Shown here: positions 34,335 to 41,723 of the stretch, piece by piece
Numbering within the stretch: position 1 is the first letter of the stretch
How the letters are laid out: every line of letters starts with the position of its first letter
Assembly (NCBI GenBank): GCA_964413055.1
Contig: CAYPRB010000005.1
Span: 120,773 to 184,772, forward strand
Length of the DNA: 64,000 nt
Source of the DNA: UBA3102 sp964413055
Lineage (GTDB): Bacteria > Bacillota > Desulfotomaculia > Desulfotomaculales > Pelotomaculaceae
Direction of reading: 5' to 3'
Notes under the pieces: generated by a model
What the model was told of the DNA's origin: nothing
The model's input: only the letters and a program-made list of their open reading frames with translations
Database searches by the model: none
Translations under genes and position numbers: made by a program

Positions 34335-35468
34335 TTGTTTTCAAGGTTGAGTAAGAAAAAGGTGTTCATACTGGGAATGATCCTGGTGCTTTTGACCGGC
34401 TTTATGGGTGCCGCGGCATACGGGGATAATCTGGAGCAGCAGTTGGAAGAAGTCAAAGAGCAGCTTAATCAGACCCGGAGTGAGGCTGAACAGACCAGGA
34501 GCGTGGTCAACAATTATTCCCGGGAGTTATCTTCTTTAAACCGGTCAATCAGCGAGAGGACGCTTAAGTTGCACGAGCTGGAGGGCCTCTTGGCTCATGC
34601 CAGGGAGAACCTGCAGCAGACTGAAGACGAACTGGAAAAGGCGGAGGAGGCGCTGCATGAAAATACGGAATTGCTGCAGAAGAGGATGCGCAGCATGTAT
34701 GAGGCCGGCAGCGTAAGCTATCTGGAAGTGCTTTTAGAAGCAAAAGACTTCAATGATTTTGTCAATCGCTACGAGCTTTTAAAGCTCGTGGTGGATCAGG
34801 ATGCCGCAACGATAAAACAAGTGAAGGACGACCGCCACCGTATAAACAACCGCAAGGCCGACTTGTTGGTGCAGCGGGAAAGGCTGGTGGCCATGATTGA
34901 TGAACAGGAAAACATCCGGAAGGAACTGGCGGCCAGTCAGAACGAAAAAAATCTCCTGCTGAGCAGGGCCAAGGGAAGTCTGGGGGAATTGAAACAAGAG
35001 GCCGCGCGCCTGGAGGCCCGGGAACAGGAAATCCTGCGGGAGATTGCCCGGACGCGGTCTAAAGACCAGCCGCGCTCCGAAGGCGGTTTTACCTGGCCGG
35101 TGCCGGGTCATACGCGAATAACGTCGTATTACGGGCCCCGTGACCACCCGATTCTGGGGTATGCCCGCATGCATCACGGGATTGATATTGGCGCGCCTAC
35201 CGGCGCTAACGTGGTGGCGGCCCAGGACGGTACCGTTATTGATGTCGGCTACATGACCGGTTATGGTAATATTGTGATGCTCGATCACGGCGGGGGGCTG
35301 ACCACCCTTTATTCACATTTGTCGGCACAGCTGGTCCAGGAGGGTCAGGTGGTAGTCAAGGGACAGGTGATCGCCAAGGTGGGCAGTACCGGGCTTTCGA
35401 CCGGCCCGCATCTCGATTTTTCCGTCCGGGTGAACGGCAATTCAGTTAACCCGTTGGATTACTTGTAA
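34335..35468 (+). CDS. Murein hydrolase activator/endopeptidase, EnvC-like with M23 domain
   Basis: A 377-residue protein. TTG 34335 fits GGGGTGG upstream; GTG 34326 adds three residues. A signal anchor (VFILGMILVLLTGFMGAAAY) is followed by about 230 residues of heptad-like coiled coil (EQQLEEVKEQLNQTRSEAEQ and onward). The C-terminal M23 domain carries the zinc-binding HHGIDIG and later LDHGGGLTTLYSHLS, so the peptidase looks intact, unlike E. coli EnvC. The coiled coil plus M23 architecture and the place after ftsEX suggest it is the hydrolase controlled by FtsEX. Confidence 0.9.
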   Translation: MFSRLSKKKVFILGMILVLLTGFMGAAAYGDNLEQQLEEVKEQLNQTRSEAEQTRSVVNNYSRELSSLNRSISERTLKLHELEGLLAHARENLQQTEDELEKAEEALHENTELLQKRMRSMYEAGSVSYLEVLLEAKDFNDFVNRYELLKLVVDQDAATIKQVKDDRHRINNRKADLLVQRERLVAMIDEQENIRKELAASQNEKNLLLSRAKGSLGELKQEAARLEAREQEILREIARTRSKDQPRSEGGFTWPVPGHTRITSYYGPRDHPILGYARMHHGIDIGAPTGANVVAAQDGTVIDVGYMTGYGNIVMLDHGGGLTTLYSHLSAQLVQEGQVVVKGQVIAKVGSTGLSTGPHLDFSVRVNGNSVNPLDYL

Positions 35469-35482
35469 AAAATACTTTTATT

Positions 35483-35511
35483 CAGCCACCCCGGTGGCTG
35501 TTTTGTTTTTT
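35483..35511 (+). terminator. Terminator after the EnvC-like gene
   Basis: CAGCCAC and GTGGCTG form a 7-bp stem around CCCG, followed by TTTTGTTTTTT, 14 bases after the stop. It separates ftsEX-envC from ctpA, though partial read-through is possible. Confidence 0.85.
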
Positions 35512-35592
35512 ACAGACCGTTGTAATTTTTACCAGGCTGTTGTAGTATAATAACAATGTAGCAGATAAGGCTGGAACGGCAGGGGGGTAAAA

Positions 35593-36747
35593 TTGCCATA
35601 CCATAACGACTTTAAAGCCAGGGCCGGGGGCGGCAGAAGGCTTTCGATCCTGGCGGTTTTGATTTTAGTAATATTTTTAGCGGCCGGCGGTTTGTTAGCT
35701 GCCAACTATAAACATTTTGGCAACTTAATCAAGGTTGTTTCCCTGGTGCGGACGCAGTACCTTTATCCGGTAAGTACCACCAGCCTGGTTGACGGGGCGA
35801 TTAAAGGCATGGTGAATGCACTTGACGACCCGTATTCGGTTTACCTGGAGCCGGATACTTTTTCCCAGCTTAAGGAACAGATTACAGGAACTTTCGGCGG
35901 GCTGGGAATCCTGGTGGGTTTGAAAGACCAAAACCTGACTGTAGTGCGCGCCTACGAGGGAACTCCGGCCGCCCGGGCAGGGATGCAGGCGGGGGACGTG
36001 ATTACCGGAATTGATCATCAGGATGTCCGGGGGATCGACCTGGAGACCGCGGTAGGTTTAATGAAGGGACCGGTGGGGTCGAACATAAGCCTTACCGTTG
36101 ACAGGCCGGGGGTGCCGGAACCGCTGCAGTTTACCTTGACCAGGCAGGAAATCAGCGTTCCTACGGTGGAGGGCAAGGTCTTGCCGGATACTGCCGTCGG
36201 GTATATGGTCATTACCCAGTTCACCGAGCAAACTGAAAGGGAAGCCGCCAAGGTTCTGGCCGACCTGCGGAACCACCGGGTGCAAGGCTTGATTTTAGAC
36301 CTCCGGGACAACCCGGGCGGAGAACTTACCGCCGCGGTAAATGTGGCTAAAAACTTTATTCCCAGGGGCCCCATCGTGCATATCGATTACCCGACGGGAC
36401 AAGACCAGACCTTTTCTTCCGATGGGCGGACCGTGCAGCTTCCACTGGTGGTTTTAATCAACGGCGCGAGTGCCAGTGCGGCGGAAATTTTGGCCGGGGC
36501 GGTTAAAGATACCGGTGCCGGAATTCTGGTTGGCACCAAGACTTTCGGTAAGGGAATTGTCCAGACCGTTTTCCCGCTCGATAATGATGCCGGTTTAAAG
36601 TTGACCACCGCGCGCTATCTTACCCCTAATAAGAATGATATCCATGAAAAAGGTATTGAGCCGGATGTTCAGGTTGCGGAAACCGGTATGCACGATACCC
36701 AGTTGAACCGGGCGCTGGAAATCATGAACCAAAAGATAGCGGGTTAG
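35593..36747 (+). CDS. Carboxy-terminal processing protease, S41 family with PDZ domain
   Basis: A 384-residue protein from TTG 35593 behind GGGGGGTAA. A membrane anchor at about 17-40 is followed by YPVSTTSLVDGAIKGMVNAL, a PDZ domain (about 95-180) and the S41 catalytic domain. NGASASAAEILAGAVKD holds the catalytic Ser and KTFGKGIVQTVFPL the catalytic Lys. CtpA/CtpB proteases cut C-terminal ends of secreted or spore proteins. In Bacillus subtilis ctpB lies near ftsEX and minJ, as here. Confidence 0.95.
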   Translation: MPYHNDFKARAGGGRRLSILAVLILVIFLAAGGLLAANYKHFGNLIKVVSLVRTQYLYPVSTTSLVDGAIKGMVNALDDPYSVYLEPDTFSQLKEQITGTFGGLGILVGLKDQNLTVVRAYEGTPAARAGMQAGDVITGIDHQDVRGIDLETAVGLMKGPVGSNISLTVDRPGVPEPLQFTLTRQEISVPTVEGKVLPDTAVGYMVITQFTEQTEREAAKVLADLRNHRVQGLILDLRDNPGGELTAAVNVAKNFIPRGPIVHIDYPTGQDQTFSSDGRTVQLPLVVLINGASASAAEILAGAVKDTGAGILVGTKTFGKGIVQTVFPLDNDAGLKLTTARYLTPNKNDIHEKGIEPDVQVAETGMHDTQLNRALEIMNQKIAG

Positions 36748-36773
36748 AGTTTGCCAGGCTGTGCTATATATAG

Positions 36774-36799
36774 CCGTGGGATATTTCCCGCGGTTTTTT
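36774..36799 (+). terminator. Terminator after ctpA
   Basis: CCGTGGGA pairs with TCCCGCGG (one T-G pair) around TATT and is followed by TTTTTT. Confidence 0.85.
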
Positions 36800-36823
36800 A
36801 ATCAGCTGAACGGGGTGTGAGGG

Positions 36824-38083
36824 TTGTTTCCCTTTTTAGAAGTTGGCTCGTTAATAGCAAATTCTTTTTTGCAGATATTGGTACTACCACAATTTTTGCT
36901 TTTGTTTTTGTTGGTGGTATTCATTATTGCTGTCCAGTACCATCGCATGGAGAAAATGAGGCAGGGTTTTTTCGGATTCAAAACCAGGCATACCGGGAAA
37001 GATATCCTGGCGGCAGTTTTTGCGGGTATCTTGGGCGGTTTAGCGGGTAGTTTCCTGGTTGTGTTTATTGGTCTGACCCTATCGGTTGAGGGTCTGGGGT
37101 ACCTGTGGCCCGTGGCCATACTGCTGATGCTGATCAATATACGTTTTTTATGTTTTGCTTATGCCGGGGGAGTATTGGCCCTGTCAAACCTGCTCCTGGG
37201 TTTTCCCGAGATCAATGTGCCCCAGATTATGGCCCTGGTAGCCGTCCTGCATATGGTGGAAAGTTTTTTAATCCTGACCGGGGGGCACCTGGGCGCGGTG
37301 CCGGCATACATTAAAGGACCCGGGGGTAAGATTGTCGGTGGTTTTACCCTCCAAAAATTTTGGCCCATTCCGATCATGATCCTGGTGGTGATTACCGGGG
37401 GAATGATTGAGGGCGGCATAGAGATGCCGGATTGGTGGCCGCTGATAAATCCCGGTGTTACAGACGGTACCGCCGGTCTTACTTACATGCTCCTGCCGCT
37501 GGTGGCAGGTTTGGGTTACGGGGATATCGCCATGGCCAGAAGCCCGGCTGAAAAAAGCCGGCTTTCCTCTTTTTATCTCGGGGGATACAGCTTGATCCTG
37601 CTGGTATTGGCGGTGTTTGCCGGACAAAGCCGGGCGGTGGCGTTGGTTGCGGCGCTGTTTTCGCCTCTGGGGCACGAAGCGGTAATTTATATCGGGAAAC
37701 GAATCGAATTGAAGCAAAAACCGTTGTATGTCCCTCCAGCGCAAGGTACAAGGGTGCTGGATGTGTTTCCGGGCGGGCCGGCCTGGCGGGCGGGACTGCG
37801 TTCCGGTGATGTAATCACCGCCGTAAATGGAATGGCATTGACCGGGCGGGAGGCGCTGCGCCGGTGGCAGGAATTACACATACCGCTGGTGATAGACATA
37901 GACTACTTCAGTCTGTCGGCGGGAGTATCCCGGCGCGGCACCATAAATACTTCCGGTCCGCAAAAACAATGGGGAATTGTGCCGGTGCCCGAGGGGGATG
38001 AAAAATATTGTGTGGAAATATTAACTACCGGTCCCTTGGGGCGCTGGTTGCAAAGGATTTTTAAAGGTAAATTTATGAGTTGA
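36824..38083 (+). CDS. MinJ-like polytopic membrane protein with C-terminal PDZ domain
   Basis: A 419-residue protein from TTG 36824 with GGGTGTGAGGG upstream. About eight membrane segments fill residues 10-290 (for example GILGGLAGSFLVVFIGLTL and IPIMILVVITGGMIEGG). A PDZ domain follows at about 300-370, with LDVFPGGPAWRAGLRSGDVI and TAVNGMALTGREALRRW. Length, architecture and place after ftsEX and ctpA match MinJ (YvjD) of Bacillus subtilis, which places the Min system at the septum via DivIVA. Sequence similarity at residue level could not be measured. No minCD is in the window. Confidence 0.8.
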   Translation: MFPFLEVGSLIANSFLQILVLPQFLLLFLLVVFIIAVQYHRMEKMRQGFFGFKTRHTGKDILAAVFAGILGGLAGSFLVVFIGLTLSVEGLGYLWPVAILLMLINIRFLCFAYAGGVLALSNLLLGFPEINVPQIMALVAVLHMVESFLILTGGHLGAVPAYIKGPGGKIVGGFTLQKFWPIPIMILVVITGGMIEGGIEMPDWWPLINPGVTDGTAGLTYMLLPLVAGLGYGDIAMARSPAEKSRLSSFYLGGYSLILLVLAVFAGQSRAVALVAALFSPLGHEAVIYIGKRIELKQKPLYVPPAQGTRVLDVFPGGPAWRAGLRSGDVITAVNGMALTGREALRRWQELHIPLVIDIDYFSLSAGVSRRGTINTSGPQKQWGIVPVPEGDEKYCVEILTTGPLGRWLQRIFKGKFMS

Positions 38084-38114
38084 CAGTGGCTGGGGCCGGC
38101 GATATAATCAACTC
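38077..38114 (+). promoter_or_regulatory. Promoter and dyad of the CooT-like gene
   Basis: TTGACA at 38080-38085 and TATAAT at 38103-38108, spacer 17: a consensus promoter that overlaps the stop codon of the gene before. GAGTTGA (38077-38083) and TCAACTC (38108-38114) form an inverted repeat around both boxes, a plausible operator. Confidence 0.75.
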
Positions 38115-38181
38115 AAAAGAAGCTGAAACAGTAGGTGTCCAGCAGATAATATAAAAACGGTTTTAACGGAAGAGGGATATT

Positions 38182-38370
38182 ATGTGTGAAGCCAATGCTT
38201 ACCTGAGAAAGGATGGTCAGGAAGAACTGTTTTTTGAAATGGTGGACCGGGTGGTACCTTTCGAGGACGGGCTTCTCCTTCAGGATATTTTCGGTAGAAG
38301 AAAAATAATCAAGGCTAAAATAGCAGAACTTGCCCTGGTGGATCATAAGATTATCCTGGAAAAAGAATAG
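38182..38370 (+). CDS. CooT-like small protein
   Basis: A 62-residue protein from ATG 38182. It begins MCEANAYLRKDGQEELFFEM, and has FEDGLLLQDIFGRRKIIKAK in the middle, the pattern of CooT-family proteins. In carbon monoxide dehydrogenase operons CooT binds Ni2+ through Cys2, which is present here. The gene is alone, with a strong promoter and a terminator, and no CODH gene lies in the window. A nickel role is a family inference. Confidence 0.8.
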   Translation: MCEANAYLRKDGQEELFFEMVDRVVPFEDGLLLQDIFGRRKIIKAKIAELALVDHKIILEKE

Positions 38371-38379
38371 TAAATAATA

Positions 38380-38412
38380 AAACCACGGGATTTTTATAAT
38401 ACCGTGGTTTTT
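38380..38412 (+). terminator. Terminator after the CooT-like gene
   Basis: AAACCACGG and CCGTGGTTT form a 9-bp stem around GATTTTTATAATA, followed by TTG. Confidence 0.75.
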
Positions 38413-38438
38413 GCTTCTGAAAATAAGGGGTGAACGGT

Positions 38439-39047
38439 TTGAACAAGGTGGTTTACGCTCAAGACCATGACTTGAGCAGGGTTAACAGCCTGGATGAGCT
38501 GCAAGAAATGGTGCGGGAGTGTTCCCGGTGCGGGCTGAGGGCCGGTTGTTCCGGTGCCGTTTTTGGGGAAGGCAATCCCGGCGCCGCGGTGATGTTGATT
38601 GGAGAAGGTCCCGGCGCCGATGAAGACAGGATAGGACGTCCGTTCGTCGGTAAGGCCGGGCAACTCTTGGATAAAATATTGGGTGCCGCCGGTATGGATA
38701 GGTTAACCGATACTTTTATTGCTAACGTGGTTAAATGCCGGCCGCCCGGCAACCGGGCGCCCCGCGCCGAAGAAACGGAGCGGTGCCTGCCGTGGCTTTA
38801 CCGGCAGGTAGAACTGATTGCGCCGCGCATCATTGTACTTATGGGAAGCACTGCCCTGCAAAATTTAATCAGCCCGGACGCAAGAATCACTAAAATGCGC
38901 GGCAAGTGGCTGGTGAGCAAAAGCGGGATCATGATCATGCCTACTTTCCATCCTGCCGCCCTGTTGCGGGATGCCGGCAAAAAGCGTCCGGTCTGGGAAG
39001 ATTTTCAGCAGGTGCGGGATGAGTATCAAAAGATGAAATCCTTTTAA
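38439..39047 (+). CDS. Uracil-DNA glycosylase, family 4 (4Fe-4S type)
   Basis: A 202-residue protein. TTG 38439 lies 8 bases after AAGGGG; GTG 38430 is an in-frame alternative. Cysteines for a 4Fe-4S cluster are in CSRCGLRAGC and later CRPPGNRAP. Active-site motif 1 is GEGPGADEDRIGRPFVGKAG, and motif 2 includes FHPAALLRDA. These heat-tolerant enzymes remove uracil from DNA in base excision repair, typical of archaea and thermophilic Firmicutes. It may form a repair block with the uvrBAC genes downstream. Confidence 0.93.
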   Translation: MNKVVYAQDHDLSRVNSLDELQEMVRECSRCGLRAGCSGAVFGEGNPGAAVMLIGEGPGADEDRIGRPFVGKAGQLLDKILGAAGMDRLTDTFIANVVKCRPPGNRAPRAEETERCLPWLYRQVELIAPRIIVLMGSTALQNLISPDARITKMRGKWLVSKSGIMIMPTFHPAALLRDAGKKRPVWEDFQQVRDEYQKMKSF

Positions 39048-39108
39048 ATCTTCCCGTTGGGGACAGCATGAGAACTCCCGAACGTCCGGTGCTTTCCGTA
39101 ACTTCCCC

Positions 39109-39435
39109 TCAAGCTTCACTGGTACCGTCCAAAGCATAATTAACCGTTTCTTTTTGGAAGGTTATTATTTCCAGTGGGGGCCAGGCGGTGACCCCTTCCT
39201 TTTTTGCCTGTTCCAGTAGGGTTATGTAATGCCTTTCTGTGGCATTGATCTTAAAAATCACGTATTCGGCAAAATTGCTGTCGACCTGATTCAGTTCCCT
39301 CAATGCATACTGCCATTCCTGCCGTGCTTTGTTTACTGCGTCCAGGAGCGTGGGACCGGGCGGGCGGTGGTACATTTTTTTAATGCCCATGATTTCTGAT
39401 ATGCAAACATTTTTTAAAAACAAAAAGATATTCAC
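39109..39435 (-). CDS. DUF2508-like small protein
   Basis: A 108-residue protein on the minus strand, from a GTG at 39435 preceded by AAGGAG. The central helix region LLDAVNKARQEWQYALRELN and the pattern YHITLL-like QAKKEGV resemble the YaaL/DUF2508 family of spore-forming Firmicutes. The first 20 residues are hydrophobic (MNIFLFLKNVCISEIMGIKK) and may be an anchor or an over-called start, with ATG further in as alternative. It is alone on this strand, between a glycosylase gene and uvrB. Function unknown. Confidence 0.75.
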   Translation of the reverse strand: MNIFLFLKNVCISEIMGIKKMYHRPPGPTLLDAVNKARQEWQYALRELNQVDSNFAEYVIFKINATERHYITLLEQAKKEGVTAWPPLEIITFQKETVNYALDGTSEA

Positions 39436-39621
39436 CGTGAAATCATCTCCTTAAGGTATATTATACAATATAAAATTTACTTAATATAGTTTTTCTGCCA
39501 TAAATTTACTGATATTTAGTGACAAATTTCACCGCCATACATGCCTTTACAGAACATACTTTTGGTGTTTTTTTTATTGTGTTATAATAATAGCAAATAA
39601 AAATAACAAGGTATGATTGGT

Positions 39622-41676
39622 ATGACACGCCGGTTTCAGCTTAAATCCGAATATTGGCCCAGGGGGGATCAGCCCGGGGCCATTGCGATGTTGTCGGAAG
39701 GACTGCAAAAGGGTGCCCGGGGCCAGGTACTGCTTGGAGCCACGGGAACCGGCAAAACCTTTACCATGGCCCAGGTGATCCAGGCCGTACAGCGGCCGGC
39801 CCTGGTACTGGCCCCCAACAAGACCCTGGCCGCCCAACTCTGTTCGGAGTTCAAGGAGTTCTTTCCCGGTAATGCGGTAGAATACTTTGTTAGTTATTAT
39901 GATTATTACCAACCGGAAGCATACATTCCTCAGACCGATACTTATATTGAGAAAGATGCGTCGATTAACGACGAGATAGATAAGCTGCGCCACTCGGCTA
40001 CTTGTGCCCTTTTTGAACGGCGGGACGTGGTGATTGTGGCCAGCGTGTCCTGTATTTACGGACTGGGTGACCCGGAGGAATACAGCACTCTGGTTGTGTC
40101 CCTGCGCAGCGGGGAAAGTTATGACCGGGACAGCGTGCTGCGCAAACTGGTGAATATCCAGTATGAGCGTAACGACGTGAACTTTGTCCGGGGCAAGTTC
40201 CGGGTGCGGGGAGATGTGCTGGAGATTTACCCGGCATCAGCCACGGAAAAGGCTGTCCGGGTGGATTTTTTTGGTGACGAAATTGAAAGGCTGCAGGAGT
40301 TTGACGTGCTTACCGGGGAAATCCTGGCCGAGCGCAGCCACGTCTATATTTTTCCGGCCAGTCACTACGCCACGTCACGGGAGAAAATGGAAAGAGCTCT
40401 TATTACTATTGAGGCGGAGCTGGAAGAACGCCTGGCCGGACTGCAAGCTGCGGGAAAGCTGCTTGAGGCGCAGCGCCTGGAGCAGCGGACCAACTACGAT
40501 TTGGAAATGATGCGGGAAGTGGGTTTTTGCAGCGGGATCGAAAATTATTCCCGGCACCTGACCGGAAGGAAGCCGGGACAGCCTCCTTTTACCCTGCTGG
40601 ATTATTTTCCGGAAGATTTTATCATGTTTATCGACGAATCTCACGTGGCCGTACCCCAGGTGGGCGGGATGTACGAGGGCGACCGCTCGCGCAAAAAAAC
40701 ACTGGTGGAACACGGTTTCCGCCTGCCATCGGCTTTTGACAACCGTCCTCTGACCTTTGCCGAGTTTACCGCGCGTATCGGGCAGGTGATTTACGTTTCG
40801 GCCACGCCCGGCAATTACGAGCTTAAGAACAGCGTACAGGTGGTAGAGCAGATTATCCGCCCCACCGGGCTGGTGGACCCGGAGATCCAGGTCCGCCCCA
40901 CCAGGGGGCAGATTGATGATCTGCTGGAAGAGATCCGGCGGCGGGTCCTGAGAAATGAAAGAGTCCTGGTGACCACCCTGACCAAGAAGATGGCGGAGGA
41001 CCTTACCGATTATTTCCGGGAACTGGACGTGAAAGTAAGGTATCTGCATTCGGATATTAATACCATTGAACGGATGGAGATCCTGCGGGATTTGCGGCTG
41101 GGTGTTTTTGACGTGCTGGTGGGCATTAATCTTTTGCGGGAAGGGTTGGACCTTCCCGAAGTGAGTCTGGTGGCGATCCTTGATGCCGACAAGGAAGGTT
41201 TCCTGCGTTCGGGGCGTTCCCTGATCCAGACCGTCGGGCGGGCGGCCCGCAATGCTGACGGCAGGGTCGTCATGTATGCCGATCATATTACCGGCTCGAT
41301 GGAACATGCGCTTAAGGAAACTGAACGCCGGCGTAAAATACAGATTGCCCATAATAAAAAACACGGCATCACCCCGGAAACCGTGCGGAAGGCGGTACGG
41401 CAGGTGATCGAGGCCACCAGGGCCGCGGAGCCGGCGGTTTTGTATGCGGCAGGTTCCCGCACGAAGAAAAAAATTACCAAGGCACAGTTGAAAAAACAAA
41501 TTGCCACGCTGGAAAAAGAGATGCGTGAGGCGGCGCGCCGGTTGGCTTTCGAGCAGGCGGCGCAGTTGAGGGATATGATTATTGAGCTGAGGCTGGAGCT
41601 CAGGGGAGAACAGGGTATCGGCCCGGCGGTTACCGGTGCGGGAGAAGCCGCAAGCTCTGAGGCGCAAGATAAATAA
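39622..41676 (+). CDS. uvrB: Excinuclease ABC subunit B
   Basis: A 684-residue protein. ATG 39622 is preferred over ATG 39613 because AAGG at 39608-39611 abuts the latter. Walker A is GATGTGKTFTMAQ, the DNA-clamping beta-hairpin starts YYDYYQPEAYIPQTDTYIEK, the DEAD-like motif is FIDESHVAVPQ, and a C-terminal UVR motif binds UvrC. UvrB loads on damage with UvrA and then with UvrC. The promoter region upstream is AT-rich with TTATAAT. It heads uvrB-uvrA-uvrC. Confidence 0.98.
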   Translation: MTRRFQLKSEYWPRGDQPGAIAMLSEGLQKGARGQVLLGATGTGKTFTMAQVIQAVQRPALVLAPNKTLAAQLCSEFKEFFPGNAVEYFVSYYDYYQPEAYIPQTDTYIEKDASINDEIDKLRHSATCALFERRDVVIVASVSCIYGLGDPEEYSTLVVSLRSGESYDRDSVLRKLVNIQYERNDVNFVRGKFRVRGDVLEIYPASATEKAVRVDFFGDEIERLQEFDVLTGEILAERSHVYIFPASHYATSREKMERALITIEAELEERLAGLQAAGKLLEAQRLEQRTNYDLEMMREVGFCSGIENYSRHLTGRKPGQPPFTLLDYFPEDFIMFIDESHVAVPQVGGMYEGDRSRKKTLVEHGFRLPSAFDNRPLTFAEFTARIGQVIYVSATPGNYELKNSVQVVEQIIRPTGLVDPEIQVRPTRGQIDDLLEEIRRRVLRNERVLVTTLTKKMAEDLTDYFRELDVKVRYLHSDINTIERMEILRDLRLGVFDVLVGINLLREGLDLPEVSLVAILDADKEGFLRSGRSLIQTVGRAARNADGRVVMYADHITGSMEHALKETERRRKIQIAHNKKHGITPETVRKAVRQVIEATRAAEPAVLYAAGSRTKKKITKAQLKKQIATLEKEMREAARRLAFEQAAQLRDMIIELRLELRGEQGIGPAVTGAGEAASSEAQDK

Positions 41677-41723
41677 AAGATCTGAGACAAAATTAAGGTG
41701 ATTCAAGAAAGGATTTAAACTGT

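Noticed and set aside
39520..39612. LexA/SOS box upstream of uvrB
   Set aside because: Only a half-like AGAACAT is present at about 39551; there is no GAAC-N4-GTTC dyad.
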